Part shown: positions 1 through 11,286 of the stretch, in pieces | How the letters are laid out: each line of letters begins with the position of its first letter | Position numbering within the stretch: the first letter of the stretch is position 1 | Source: Arcuatula senhousia | Lineage: Eukaryota; Mollusca; Bivalvia; Mytilida; Mytilidae | NCBI GenBank assembly: GCA_963971305.1 | Contig: OZ020308.1 | Coordinates: forward strand, 25,635,275-25,699,274 | Length of the DNA stretch: 64,000 bases | Direction of reading: 5' to 3' | Translations under genes and position numbers: made by a program | Notes under the pieces: generated by a model | Told to the model about the DNA's origin: nothing | Database searches by the model: none | The model's input: the letters and a program-made list of their open reading frames with translations, nothing else

Positions 1-396
1 GTGTTACTGTCCGTACGTTGCAATTAGTTGAATGCATGTCGGGGGTTTGCTGATTATGGCAACCAAATATGGACAGTGTGTCAAAATATTATTTAAGGTG
101 TTTTGGGGCTATTAGAATTCCACTATAGATCTTTTTCGTTTTTGGCACATTGATAGACCTTAATGAATATATATACAATATCAAATGAAAAGAGGGGGTC
201 ACCGATCTTTAAACGCGTTATCTTTATATATTAGAATATGTAGAGAGAAAAGCTATAAAGGCACCTAGAGAAGAATTCCTATTATTGAATCAGCTCAACA
301 TAAAAAAATGCCCAATTTTAAAGCTCCATGAACATACTTAATTCCTACTGTATTTCTTAAACTACTGGACATTTTTAAAAGTAGAATTTTCTTCTA
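1..396. other. No gene seen
   Basis: AT-rich sequence without an ORF, splice-bounded exon or repeat that I can recognise. Confidence 0.5.
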
Positions 397-789
397 ATAC
401 ACAGGCAAAATGTTGACTGCGTTTAACGTGCGTCTGGCGTACGTTAAACGCATGTCATCTGACGCATATTAAATTGCCGTTTCTAACCGCGTACGTCTGA
501 CGCACGTTAAAGATTTATCTTGGCAATATTTTTATTTCATAATAAAACACACTAAATAAATAACTTACTTACTTCATACATTTTAGGAAACTATATGTCT
601 GCCGTATGGTAAACGTATGTTTACCGCACATTTAAAAAAGGTACGTCTGACATATGTTTTTACAATAATTTGACGTACGTTTACCGTACAGCGGTTAGAA
701 ACGTATGTTTAACGTACGTTTATGCACTATGTCAGACGGACATTTTTATTAACGTACGTCAGATGTGTGTCTAAATTTTGCCTGTGTAT
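397..789. mobile_element. MITE with ATACACAGGC termini
   Basis: Both ends carry ATACACAGGCAAAAT in inverted orientation (397 onward and ending at 789). The interior repeats imperfect GTACGT/TTAACG palindromes such as AACGTACGTTTA, so the element can fold on itself many times. There is no ORF. I read it as a ~390-bp non-autonomous DNA transposon. The flanking TA suggests a TA target but does not prove it. Confidence 0.65.
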
Positions 790-1085
790 GGGTTATAACC
801 ATCGTCAATACACTGACTGCACATCAGATCAATTCCGGTTGTTAACATGTACCTATGTGAGGTCAAGACATCAAAGAAATTTGCAGCTATAGACGTCAGT
901 TTTTTAGTTATTCAATAAGAAACTGAAATATTATTGATCAGTTAGTCTCCTTGTTCAATATTTATGGGTCCAAAATATAAAAAAAAACATAAGTATTTCC
1001 TACAAATTGGGGACATGACATGTTATTATAAATTAACTCATATTTTAGTTAACTATATTTCTTAGTTTTCAAATACATATAAAAA

Positions 1086-1970
1086 TCATATCGAAAATAA
1101 AGGTAATAACAAAACTACCGAACTTGAATGATCAATCTCACAGTCCAGAGAAAATGACAAAATCGAATCAGTCATACCGGAGAATTGGTGGATCGCAATG
1201 GTCCTGACTTGGTACAGGCATTTCAAACGAAATGGTGGGTTAAACCAGGTTTTATGGCGCCAAACCTCCCTCTTCCATTGCGATCTTAGGATCCGGTAAT
1301 GACCATAGAACACAACATAGTTGTGAGACACAATAGGGATATTGAGGTGATCGTCTCAGTACAAAAGACCAGTCAAACACTAATTAAAACAACTAACTAC
1401 CATATCTTTTAACTCAATTTTGAACTTTTCTACTAGTGGCTGATAACGAAGAAAGAATTTTTTTAGTGATCGTATGAGACGTATTTTCTTATAGCCCTGC
1501 TCCAAAAGTCGGTCACGAAGAAATCGTTGTCTGATAAAAAAATCTGTGAAATGTGTGCAAGCTCTGGCATATCGAATAAGTTGTGAAATATAAACACCGT
1601 ATGCAGGAGAAGTAGGTATATTGCTCTGTAGATTAGGAAAATTAATAATTTGAAAATTAAAATCGTCTCGTTTATCGTAAATTTTTGTACTGAGATTACC
1701 ACCTGGGTCAAATTCGAGGTGCAAATCCAAGAAAGACGTGAAGCAATTTGATTCGGTGGTCTCTTTAATCTCCAATTCCGGAGGATATATCGAAGGAATC
1801 CATCTACCAAATGAAGTGTTATTGACAGAAAGGACATCATCAATATATCTGAATGTAAGATTAAATGACCTTGCCTCTTTCATCTTCTTGTTCTTTACGA
1901 GTCCCTGAAGAAATTCAGTCTCGTAATGAAACTTAAACTTATGAGACTGGGACATTAATACAAGATGTTT
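1086..1970 (-). pseudogene. Reverse transcriptase 3' fragment (Penelope-like)
   Basis: A reading frame of 191 codons (1955-1380) contains the RT active-site box FRYIDDVLS, followed by the conserved stretches PPELEIKETTES, FLDLHLEFD, YDKRDDFNFQIINFP and YGVYISQLIRYARAC. These mark the C-terminal half of the RT palm and thumb of a retroelement of the kind abundant in mussel genomes. The upstream part (fingers, GxxMGTNCAP box) and any endonuclease are missing. Downstream (1331-1086) lies a tail that recurs at 19.1, 19.5, 44.7 and 54.9 kb and so belongs to the element's 3' region. I favour a Penelope-like element because of the AMGT-type box seen in the 3355-3438 fragment, but a different RT clade is possible. 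Confidence 0.65.
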
Positions 1971-3354
1971 CTGTAATACAAAAAAAGTTAAATTAGTGAT
2001 ATAATTTTTTAAAATACATATGCATTTGATATAGATTAAACATTGAAATCCCCAGACTTGAGAAGGAATATAACATTTTTTAATAAATAACTAATAATGC
2101 AAAGTATCTGTGCTTCTACATGTAAAAATGTATTTGCATTTATATGCATATGGTTTTCAAAATAAAAGTTAACCAAAAAAAAACAAACGAAAAACGATGA
2201 TCAACATCTTACTAGACTAAATCGTCAATGAGATTAACGGATTTCAGTTGTAAAAACAGTTATCAGACGGCCACGCGTACACAGCTTGGGTCTGGCTTTG
2301 GCCATAAAGTTAATTAGATTAAATGACAATTAAGGTAATTATGAGGAGTGCAAAATTACGTTTAATTTTCATGATTGGTGGAACTAGAGCAGCCAGGTCA
2401 TGCTCCACTGTTCAGTTTTTCTGTAGTACTATTTTGTTAGTTTATTTTTCTGTTTCTATAATTCTGAATATTTTGGTATCATCTGCAAAAAACGTAGGAA
2501 TCAGAGCTTATTGTGTCTGCAGGGAGATCGTTATATAAAAATATAGTACGAAGAACACGGGACCAAAAAAACGTCGCGCCTTGTGGAATGCCTGAATGTC
2601 ACTTCTGTCGGGTCTGATAACTCAACATTGTGGGGCTTTATCGAATTCTTTCTGGAAATCGGTAAAACAAAATCTACATGATAGCCATTATCTAGTGCTT
2701 CTGTTTATTTGTTTAAGTTTCCTAGCAGTTGAAGTTATGTTGCCCCATATTGTTAGTTGGAATACATTTGTTTGTTTTCATATGGTCAACTATGTGTTCC
2801 CGACAGTACCATTTTCCGTGGTCTTATACATACTATAATCTTCAGTATAATTCTAATTCCCTTTTTGAAAATTGCACTAATTTGGGATTTTTCAAGCCAG
2901 TTGGTACTTTTCCTAAAGTCACGGTCGTTAATATATTTAAATTACTTTAATATTCTAGCTAATTGTTTAGATATTTTCATAGACTTGTATGTTAGAATGT
3001 CAAATACATGTCATGATACAAATACAACGTGTAAGAACTTTTTGTTGGTGGTTATCTGTAATACCTTAAAACCGTTAAAGCAAAGATGAATGCACTTACA
3101 AACCCAACGGTATTTCTTTAAAAAAAATAACTAGACAAAAGACTTTATGATATTATTTTTCGTTTTTGGAATGGTAAAAAACCCTTTTGTCCGAAAAATA
3201 TTTTTTTCCTATTGTCCAGAGTTTTTTTTCTTTGCTTGAAGAATAATGCTCTATAAAACATATGACTATAGATGGCATATACATGTATAAGGCGAACGTG
3301 AATAGTGGCGAACATGTACCAGGGCGAACGCGAATAAGGGCGAACGGACCCGGA
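1971..3354. other. No gene seen
   Basis: AT-rich sequence. Short ORFs of 60-110 codons occur but have low-complexity, hydrophobic translations with no family resemblance, no splice signals at their edges and overlapping frames. Near 3290-3350 a 16-18-bp motif (GGGCGAACGCGAAT-like) repeats about four times. Confidence 0.5.
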
Positions 3355-3438
3355 TTCGTAAGAGTATAAAAACAAATCGGCGAGGAGAGGAGCACAGTTT
3401 GTGCCCATTGGAATGCCGATTTGTTGTTGAAAAATCAT
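3355..3438 (-). pseudogene. RT fragment with MGTNCAP box
   Basis: The minus-strand translation includes QIGIPMGTNCAPLLADLFLY, the RT motif that precedes the YIDD catalytic box in these elements. It breaks off after about 28 residues into unrelated sequence. It ends at the start of the duplicated gene unit (3433 onward), the same junction type seen before units 2 and 4. Confidence 0.7.
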
Positions 3439-3640
3439 TTCTTAAATGCAAATAGCCCTGGATCTCAGCGGCTTATATTATAACTATATATCTATACTAT
3501 ACTTTACTATTGTTAACCTATAGAAATCAAATTAATTATATATTTTGTTTAAAGCAACTTACCCTAACGGTAAGACAGGACAGACAGACTCGAGGTAAAT
3601 GTAAATTTCCCCTCTTTTCGAGTGGGGTTCAAATTACATA
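3433..3640 (+). repeat. Unit 1 start: microsatellite-bearing 5' flank
   Basis: This flank starts with TCATTTCTTAAATGCAAATA and the AGCCCTGG motif, then a short ACTATACT tract (about 3483-3510), then CTATAGAAATCAAATTAATT and the ACAGACAGAC tract. The same order occurs at 10861-11030 plus 13955-14100 (unit 2), 15717-15780 plus 16215-16330 (unit 3) and 20092-20176 (unit 4). It marks the left edge of the tandemly duplicated gene unit. Confidence 0.6.
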
Positions 3641-3689
3641 AAACAGTTTTCCTTGTTGGCGCCTACGTGCTATAGTAAGCAGATAGTGT

Positions 3690-3919
3690 TTTTAAAAGCG
3701 ATGAACTTCAAGTAGTCTACCAATGTGCAATTTTCCAAACTATTATACAATGGCAATTTACGCAAGGGTGACGGCCTAGTATCTTTAAACATATCTTAAG
3801 TCTATAGAAAGAATAAATACAAAAACTCATCATAACAGTCACGTCTCGTCAGTTTTGAGCTGCTTTTCGTAGAAGAAAGAATGAAAATTGTTGTATTTGT
3901 TGTATTGTTGATCAGCTAG
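3690..3919 (+). pseudogene. Unit 1 promoter module and exon 1, broken
   Basis: The promoter module (AACTTCAAGTAG ... TTACGCAAGGGTGA) and the 5'UTR (CGTCTCGTCAGTTTTG) match unit 3. The ATG at 3881 opens a signal-peptide-like run, MKIVVFVVLLIS, which meets TAG at 3917. The GT donor expected just after is gone. The site equivalent to the unit 3 TATA box reads ACATATCTTAAG and is weak. This is a decayed copy of the unit 3 exon 1; its partner last exon is at 8809-9385. Confidence 0.7.
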
Positions 3920-4814
3920 TACTCCGTTATTAGTACTCCAATATTAATTCATTTAGCTCATTTTTGCATGTGCTTGGTGTTGACTATTTTGTCCCGGGTT
4001 CTTATAATCACTTTAACTGCTATTTGCATTTCAAACTAGGTGGTGTTCTATACTCCGGGCATGTTTAGTCGTGTTAAGTGCCGTATGTGGTTTCTTTGTT
4101 GTACTCGTTGCCCCTAGCAACTCTAAACATATGTCAAATTTGAAGACAAAAATACGCAAAAAAGGGTCTTTGTCCTTTTTTGAACGTTGTCAGTAATGCA
4201 GCTTTCGGTTCAGGTGAAACGTCACATGTATGGAATGAAGGCTAAAAAATAGTCCTTTCTTTTAAGTATTATTCCACATAAGGATCAGGCAGGGGGTGGC
4301 ACATCGATAATTTCCAATTTCAGATTTTGGGGTATAGATGCATTCATTTCACCATAAAAACAAACCCAATGCAGTTTTTACATCTTAATATGTATTTGAT
4401 GCCTAGATATTTTTTACTGGTTATATAGGAAAAAACTATGGCGGGAAATTTTCCCGTACTTTTCACTATACAATGTAACTAATTTTTAACTGGTAATATC
4501 TCTTAAACCCAAGATAGACTGAAAAATTTAGTGGTCAAAACAAATTTTACTGGGATTGCTTTATCTAATTTTGTTGAATTTTTTTGTGTATTTATTATCT
4601 TATCGATGTACCATCCTATTAATGGTTTCTACCAGATTCTTAGAAAGAGTAGTACTTAAAGACATAGAAACCTATCATTTTGGCAATTTTAGAAAAATAA
4701 TGAAATTCAGACTATTTGAAGAATACATTGTAAAACCTTTGAAGAAACTGTTTTCAAAAAACCTACCAGAAAGTATTCTTTTCGACGGAAAACTAAAGAA
4801 AAACGAGTAATACT

Positions 4815-5612
4815 GTGAGCGAGCTCACAAAAGGATACCCCCCGCTTCATATTGGACTCTGTACTGTAAAAGAAAAATCTCAAGTCCAGTTATCTCCCCT
4901 CAATGATAACCGAGAGCAATACAAATTCTTCATGCACATCTACAGATGATGTACTATCTTCATGTAAAGTTTCAACAAAATCCATCCAACGTTTTAAGAG
5001 GAGTTGCGCTTACAAGGTTTCCCATTGAATAATGTATTTAAAAAGAATAGGTCTAATTATCCCCCCTGAATGATGTCTGATTGCGATGAAAATTCTTCAT
5101 GCACATCTACATATGATGTTCTTCCTTTAGATTAAGTTTCATCAAAATCCTTCAAGCGTTTTAGGAGGAGAAGCGCTTACGAGGTTTCCCATTGTATAAT
5201 GTATTCAAAAAGTCTAAGTCCAATTATCTCCCCTTTATGATGTCTGATTGCTATGAAAATTCTTCATGCACATCTACATATGATGTACTTCCTTCATGTA
5301 AAGTTTCATAAAAATCCTTTGAGCGGTTTAGGAGGAGTTGCGCTTACGAGGTCTCCCATTTAATAATGTATTCAAAAAGTCTAAGTCCAATTATCTCCCC
5401 TAAATGATATCCAAGAGCAATGAAAATTCTTCATGCACATCTACATATGTTGTACTTCCTTTAGGTAAAATTTCATCAAAATCCTTCAAGCGGTTTAGGA
5501 GGAGAAGCGCTTACGAGTTATGAGGACAGACGGACAGACAGACAGACATACGGACAGACAGACAGACAGGGTGTTTCCTATATACCCCCCAAACTTTGTT
5601 TGCGGGGGGTTT
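4815..5612. mobile_element. Non-coding element with four ~175-bp repeats
   Basis: Four tandem copies of a ~170-180 bp unit (CTTCATGCACATCTACATAT, AATCCTTCAAGCGTTTTAGG and so on) run from about 4870 to 5515. A (CAGA)n/CGGACAGA tract follows. The ends carry ATACCCCCCGC (4836) and GCGGGGGGTTT (5600) in inverted orientation. No coding sequence is visible. This is a bivalve-type repetitive element, probably a non-autonomous DNA transposon. Confidence 0.6.
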
Positions 5613-5667
5613 AATAAACACAGTGTCAAAAAAGAGGACAAACTAATAATAGAATGTAAACACTTGC

Positions 5668-5931
5668 GGGTACCGGTACACTGAGAAACGAAAAGTAACC
5701 AAACGAAATGGAGCGGAACAAAAAAAGGATATCGGTAAAGAAGGAAACGTAAACAGTAAAATAAGCAACCACCGAAAGCTGTATAGAAAGGAAAACGAAA
5801 TTGAGCGACACTAGAAAAAAAAAGAAAACTGAATCGATTTTAGCCGACACCAGTCGTTTTTCTAAATTTACCGATTTCGTTTTCTCTTTGCCTCGTTTGG
5901 TTACATTTCGTTTCTCAGTTTAACAGTACCC
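5668..5931. mobile_element. Foldback MITE
   Basis: The left end (GGGTACCGGTACACTGAGAA then ACGAAAAGTAACCAAACGA) is mirrored by the right end (TCGTTTGGTTACATTTCGTT then TCTCAGTTTAACAGTACC). The translated frame across it is only the reverse of this palindrome and is not a gene. Confidence 0.6.
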
Positions 5932-6744
5932 AGTTTAACAAAAGTAAATATTTATGCTGGACATTACTTTATCAACGCTAATAATTAAAATAAGATTATT
6001 TTATAGAAAACTGCAAAACATTGAGCTTTTATGTTGGTAAAGGTAAGTTTAAGATATATTTTTAATATATGTACTTTGTATTCAATGTAAAAAATTGCGA
6101 AATTGATAGGTTCTATGTCTTTAAGGCCAAATAAACCTATCCGACTTCGGCTTTTTTACGCTAAAGTTGTTCAAAAATAAAAATCAAAAAATAGCACATT
6201 TAGATTTAAGCTAATCCGCTCGTCACCATGCCCTGCCGTAAGAAATGCTATGTGAGCATTTGGATTGGTTTATTTTCGAAATTAGTCTTTAAAACAATAA
6301 CCGTGGATCCATATTTTTATATAGTGGATCCAATTTTTTTATTGTTCTTATTTTAAGGCCAAAACGAATCAATATTTTCATCTAACATAAAAGTTCACAA
6401 GGGCCACCTACGAAAACAATACTGTCAAAATCCTAATTGTGGAGTACTGCATCAACACCTTAGATAAGTACCTAATCTTCATTTATGTCAGTTTAATAAT
6501 GAATTCATGTTTCCAAAAGTGAAACCGTTTCTGGTTGAATGTTGTCAGTCTGTTCAAGTAATACCTTGTACAAAATTACAACTGGTGCGTTTCCAAGAAA
6601 ATGCGAACCGTTATGTTTTTGTATAACATTCACGTGAAAAGCACTAAAAATTGCAAGCCTCGCTTCGCTCAGTGAAAACCAACTTATTCAAATCTTAAAC
6701 TATAAAATCTTGGATCTACCCCTGCAGCATTAGCGCTATGTCGG
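5932..6744. other. Unit 1 intron remainder
   Basis: No exon is recognised with confidence. From about 6480 to 6745 the sequence (TTCATGTTTCCAAAAGTGAA ... CTTAAACTATAAAATC ... CCCCTGCAGCATTAGCG) matches 14470-14700 and 16690-16915 of units 2 and 3, so it is conserved intron. The CCTGCAG at 6725, CCCGCAG in unit 2 and CCTACAG in unit 3 look like a shared splice acceptor, but no consistent reading frame follows. Confidence 0.5.
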
Positions 6745-7281
6745 GGAATTAAAGGTAAAAGAAGCAGAGGAACCAGTGGGGTATCCGAATGGAAAAAGTC
6801 CGAAAGGGCAGAGACAAAACCAGTAAATACCAACAAGAACGGGACAGAAACAGAAAACATGTAAAACATGGAAACACAAAATACTGAATATCAATCAACA
6901 ATGCGAACTCCAGTCGAAACAAGAGTGCACTCAGGTGCTCCGGAAGAGTAAGCAGTTCCTGCTTGCTATAGCACACCCGTCGCGTTGCCAATAGTCCAAT
7001 CAGCGGGTCATATCCGTAAAGGAAGACAAAACAAAACCCTATGACAAACCAACATCTGCAGTCATCTGAGAGATCGAAATCCCATATTTGTCTACAAGTG
7101 CATGATGTCTTCCGTATAATTTCTTGAGTAAAGACAGCAACCGAGGAGCAACATTACCCTGTGTGAGCAATTTTTGCGTCAGACGTGTCGCTCTGATAAG
7201 GAAATCGATGTAAGTCCCGCATGCTCTGGAGTAACGAATCAATTGAGATACGAAAACTCCATAAGCTGGAGCGGACGGAAT
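6745..7281 (-). pseudogene. Penelope-like RT 3' end inserted in unit 1 intron
   Basis: The minus-strand frame 7242-7039 reads SRACGTYIDFLIRATRLTQK, then LLTQG, LLSLLKKLYGRHHALVDKYG and DVGLS-stop. It is the RT thumb and C-terminus also found at 45.4-45.6 kb (plus) and 46.0-46.2 kb (minus). The tail continues to 6745 (GAGGAACCAGTGGGGTATCC). Compared with unit 2 the insertion sits between GGGGAATT and TTTTAAC, so it happened after the unit was duplicated. Confidence 0.65.
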
Positions 7282-7353
7282 ATTTTTGTTTTAACCGACC
7301 CAAAATGGTTAGACGGTGAACTGATATTAATGGTTCCATTGAAGACAGCTTGC
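7282..7353 (+). pseudogene. Candidate middle exon, unit 1
   Basis: A 24-codon stretch translates as VLTDPKWLDGELILMVPLKT. The matching stretch in unit 2 (14719-14790) keeps the same frame, VLTDAKFINGEQRLMVPLNT. About half of the differences fall at third positions, which hints at past selection on protein. No clean acceptor/donor pair joins it to exon 1 in phase, and unit 3 lacks it. It may be a lost exon or chance. Confidence 0.3.
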
Positions 7354-7400
7354 AATCTTTTTTCATATCAGTTTATCTTAATGAATTCGAGTGCTTTTAA

Positions 7401-7618
7401 GTGACCGACACTTTAAACTTAAAGAAGGGCTTGTTTTCCTGAAAAAAAATGAATATGAGTTCTGATGGTTTATTGCTAAATAAAATTTTGTTAATAAGCA
7501 AAAAAAATATTTGGCATTTTAGAAATAAATAGATTTTCCGCACCCTGTGAATAATAAAAAGTTTCTGACAAGAACAAAAAAAAGAACCCCCCTTTTGAAG
7601 TTAAATGATCGGTCTCTT
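7401..7618. mobile_element. MITE family A, unit 1 copy
   Basis: The ends GTGACCGACACTTTAAACTT and AAGTTAAATGATCGGTCTC are inverted relatives of each other; the interior is A/T-rich with a CCGCAC core. Copies sit at the same intron position in unit 2 (14824-15032), unit 3 (16985-18403, itself interrupted) and unit 4 (22145-22352), and a free-standing copy is at 62760-63027. The insertion therefore predates the tandem duplication. Confidence 0.7.
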
Positions 7619-7639
7619 TCATTTATTTTAAATCTTTCA

Positions 7640-7756
7640 TTTTCAGTTTTCAACGCAAATGAATTTCAAGTAGCTTACGCTGGCGTTAACTATTATTCAA
7701 TAAAAGCCAGAAATATTTTTACAAGAGTCAGGGCATTGCATTCATTTTAAAACATA
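7640..7756 (+). repeat. Intron copy of the promoter module, unit 1
   Basis: AACGCAAATGAATTTCAAGTAGCTTACGCTGG ... ATTTTTACAAGAGTCAGGGCATTGCATTC resembles the region just upstream of exon 1 in units 1-3. Equivalent intron copies are at 15062-15175, 18440-18545 and 22370-22490, each followed after ~40 bp by the last-exon acceptor. Confidence 0.55.
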
Positions 7757-8765
7757 CGGGGACTGTCTGTAAAAGTCGTGGACAAGCAATGATTTGAACC
7801 AATATGACGTACTAGGGATTAGTTTTTTACATAATATTTTTGAACATTTTCCTTTATTTCTGGTATATTGTTTTGCAAATGTTCGAAATAAATAGTGCTA
7901 AATTTTTAATTTTTTGACTCGCTGTATGGTTGGTCGGAGCAATGTAAGAATTTTTTTTCAGAAATATTCAGAATACTTAAAACAAGATCTCGCTATACAT
8001 ATACAATATCTAGCGATGCAATAAAACCTGTAGTACGTTGTTGCCGATAGGTAGGATGATGCACATACTAAATTTGAAGGGTTTATAATTTTAATTTATT
8101 GAGAAATCGGTATTTTGAGAATTGACATAAGTTTCATTGACGTAGAAAAAGTACTGATTTGCGAAGAGGCGGAGCAATGGACGGTTATAAAATCGTATGT
8201 TTTGGTCTGAAAAATATCAACAGATATATACAGATTCTTTAAATTGTGAAAAAAAAAGCTTACTGAGATACTTCTAATGGCATTTGCATTTCAGATGGAG
8301 ATAGAAAATAACCGATTGGCATGTTTTTTTTTGGTTTTAAGAAATAGCCATATTTTCTATATAGTACTGTTCCCATTAATAGACTTTGCCTGGAGTTGTA
8401 TTGTTGATGTCAAGTACTTGAATTGCCATGAAATTTGTGAATCAAATGTTTCCAAAAATGAAACAATACATGCAGAAATATGAATTAAGATACAACTGAC
8501 AAAATATAATGTTCAAAACTCATAAAAGTTTTTAAAATATTGCATTCAATATGACCATTTAGAAAAGAAATTGTGAACGTCTTGCTCCGGGTTATGAATA
8601 CGATTTATTTTCTAAATGATGAAAAATCAACTTGTACTTGTTTGTTTATTCTAAAATTTGGTACACAAAAAGACTACTCATTATATTATAACAAAATTTG
8701 AAGAAAATCCAATAAACATTATTTATTTTATATCAACTGTCCACGAACTTTACGGACAGCCCTCG
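7757..8765. mobile_element. Tc1/mariner-type element with TA target
   Basis: The ends CGGGGACTGTCTGTAAAAGT and ACTTTACGGACAGCCCTCG are inverted repeats of about 30 bp flanked by TA (7755-7756 and 8766-8767). Removing the element restores the intron sequence AAAACATA-TCTAAAATC found in the other units. No transposase frame survives (longest ORF 68 codons), so it is an internally deleted copy. Confidence 0.7.
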
Positions 8766-8808
8766 TATCTAAAATCTTTTTTCTAATCGACCAAACATAA
8801 TATTGTAG

Positions 8809-9385
8809 CTGTTTTCTTTAGACCACTATGCACCAAAATAATGACTGACATTACTATGCACAGTTCAAATTCTATTTAATATGACTGATAAGAACTGTAT
8901 TTTACCAAAATTTATCTGTAAAATGCAGATTTTATTTGATTCAATATCTTCATTATTTATCAATTTCTCTATTTTTACTGTTTTTTAATTGTCCTTAACT
9001 GTAGCAGACTATGACAGTTTATAACAGTCAATTTTGTTATGGTTTTTTTAACAAACCATGACAGTCATTTTAAATATTCGCCTTGATTTAAAATCACTGA
9101 TGTTGTTCGTTACTGTCATTGTCAATCATTAACATAACTTTACCTTGATTTAAATTTACTGACATAGACTGAAGGCGTTCCATCAATTAATCCTTGTCAG
9201 TCATTTCAAAACGAATTTGAACTGTACATGGTACTGTCAATCATTATTTTGGTTCATAGTGCTAGTGGAATGTTTGTTGGTTGCCAAGGATGGAAAAGAA
9301 ATTGTGTTATTGTAATAAATCACGAAGATTGTGCGAAGACCAACCAGCTTTCTTGTTGAAGAGGATCTTAACGGAAAGAAAAAAT
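8809..9385 (+). pseudogene. Unit 1 last exon, interrupted and frameshifted
   Basis: The acceptor TATTGTAG is intact (8801-8808). The exon begins VFFRP, is cut by a 438-bp MITE (8824-9261) and resumes SGMFVGCQGWKRNC. A 1-base deletion relative to unit 3 then shifts the frame before RRLCEDQPAFLLKRILTER. All three cysteines of the intact copy are still present across the two frames. Non-functional. Confidence 0.7.
8824..9261. mobile_element. MITE inside the unit 1 last exon
   Basis: The ends CACTATGCACCAAAATAATG and CATTATTTTGGTTCATAGTG are inverted repeats matching at 25 of 27 positions (counted to TGACTGACA). The interior repeats ACTGTCA/TGACAGT motifs. It lies between GAC and CTAGTGGAATG of the exon. 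I see no target-site duplication, so the superfamily is open; the CACTATG ends recall Transib termini. Confidence 0.7.
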
Positions 9386-9680
9386 AGACTTGATCGTAAA
9401 AAAATGAACATGTATCAGTTTAACTGCTTATATAAATTTATTTCTATCTAGAAGATCATATATACACTTTCATCTTGTAAATTTCATTCACGTAGAAAAT
9501 AAATTAATTATATTTCATTAATGAAATACTAGGCACAAATTGAAAGTGGTTGTAAATAAATGGTCCTTTTTAAGGAAGGTGATAACAAAACTTCAGACCT
9601 GGGATGATTAATAATTTTATATGCGAGTCAAATTTGCGTTGTTTCATGTTGATGTAAAATAAAAATAAAAGGATTAGAAA
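9386..9680 (+). repeat. Conserved 3' flank of unit 1
   Basis: From GATCGTAAAAAAATGAACAT to TTGCGTTGTTTCATG this stretch matches 15376-15680 (unit 2), 18745-19045 (unit 3) and 25015-25445 (unit 4, interrupted). It corresponds to the 3'UTR and downstream flank of the peptide gene. Confidence 0.6.
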
Positions 9681-9892
9681 TACTGTGGTTTCATTATTAT
9701 TCGTGGGGTGTCAATTTTTGTGGTTTTCGTGGTAGGCGTTGACACACGAAATTTAATATCCCATGAAAAGGAAATTTTACATTTATCTCCATGCTGCCGA
9801 GTTCAGCACCACGAATTTAAACATCCATGAAATTATCAATTTTCATCAAACCACGAAAATTGGTACCAACGAAAATAAATGAATCCACAGTA
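9681..9892. mobile_element. MITE with TACTGTGG termini
   Basis: The ends TACTGTGGTTTCATTATTAT and AAAATAAATGAATCCACAGTA are inverted repeats. Inside, CGTGG/CCACG motifs alternate. No ORF. A common bivalve-type MITE placed at the end of the unit 1 flank. Confidence 0.65.
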
Positions 9893-9969
9893 TTGGAAAC
9901 CCATTTTTGCTAAAAATGTTATGTGCATCATTCTCTACAAAAGCTTACACAATTCAATCCCTTAAAGGG

Positions 9970-10350
9970 TCAATATAGGTGTATGTAATAACAAAATTAT
10001 CGAAATTAGAGGATCAATGTCACTGTCCACGATTAAACAGGGAAGACATACCGGAAAGATTGAAAATCGCAAAGGTCTTGATTGGTACAGTCATTTCAAA
10101 AGAAATGATGGATTTAACACGGTTTTTTGTTGAGCAGAACCTCTTTTTTCACCAACACAAAACACAACAGTGTGGCACAATATGGGTTTTGAGGTGAATA
10201 TATCAGTACAACAAACAGCCAAACAATAAGCTAAACTAACCATTACGTTTAACAAAAGTAAGAATTTTTCACCAAGTTGCTGATAACAAAAGAAGATTTT
10301 TTTAAGAGATCGTATGAGAAATATTTTCATAAAACATTGTCCAAAACACG
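9970..10350 (-). pseudogene. Penelope-like 3' tail remnant
   Basis: The sequence is a diverged copy of 1090-1500: GTAATAACAAAATTATCGAA, a translated IRSLKKIFFCYQQLGEK remnant, and the tail motif AACACAACAGTGTGGCAC. No open RT domain remains. Confidence 0.55.
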
Positions 10351-10384
10351 TTATCAGTGCTAAATACTAATTTGCTTGTTGTTT

Positions 10385-10730
10385 ATCTTAAAAGTATCGA
10401 AATATGTATGTGAGACGTCTTTGTGGAGAGATTTAGATATAAAGTTTAGACAGCTTTTACATGAAATGACAGATTCGGGCTCCTATAAGCATCCTTTTTA
10501 TAATATCTGTGAGAAAAGTAGGTGATATATATAAATGTTAAAGGCAATAAACGTAAAATTCTAAATCAGTTGATAGGAATGAAGAAACGTTCATTCTGTA
10601 AAACAAGTCCTTTTCTTATAGGACAATTTTCGATTTGTTTTTGTCGAATTCACAAAGCGTCCTTAAACATTCTTATAGAGTCAATTGCACCTTGATAGCG
10701 CCTGTTGAACTATACATGTTATTATCTTAA
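10385..10730. repeat. Diverged repeat shared with 29.1-29.4 kb
   Basis: GAGACGTCTTTGTGGAGAGA, AGACAGCTTTTACATGAAAT, ATCTGTGAGAAAAGTAGG and TGAACTATACATGTTATT reappear in the same order and spacing at 29110-29410. It is an old duplicated segment with no coding frame. Confidence 0.55.
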
Positions 10731-10969
10731 AATGCCACTATGGAATTACGACAAAACTTAATTAGATTTGGCGAATGTTGTTGAAGCTTATTGTAATATG
10801 ATATGTTACTATGATTATTTCATACTTTATATTTCAAATAAGTATCAATATCATCTTCAAAATCATTTCTTAAATTCAAATAGCCCTGGAATCTCAGAAG
10901 CTAATGCCAGAACTCTATATAACTCTAGCAAGACTATATAACGCTCGGCTCGACTCGACCATTCGGCAC

Positions 10970-11030
10970 TACACTACACTTCACTACACTTCACTACACT
11001 ACAGTACACTACACTATACATTAATATGAG
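10970..11030. repeat. ACACT microsatellite
   Basis: A short imperfect CACTA/TTCACTA pentamer tract. It occupies the position of the microsatellite found in the 5' flank of every gene unit. Confidence 0.8.
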
Positions 11031-11286
11031 GCAGGTTAAACCTGTGACGCTCCCGAATTTACAATTAATTTAAATTTTTTGTTGTTCGAAAATAAAAACA
11101 AACTAGCTTTTAACGTGGGTCACGTCTGCGTTTGATGACGTCAAAAATTTTCAAAGAAAAAGCGTTAAAAAGACGCCGAAAGGTCGGGAAAACAAGCGTT
11201 GTATACCGGAAGTTGAAGGAAATTTCAGCTCATAGTACAACAAAAATATTGACATTCCTACCATTATCGCTCCCTTTGGGAGCGTA

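Noticed and set aside
5626..5850. 74-codon Phe/Val/Ser-rich minus frame
   Set aside because: It is the palindromic interior of a foldback MITE.
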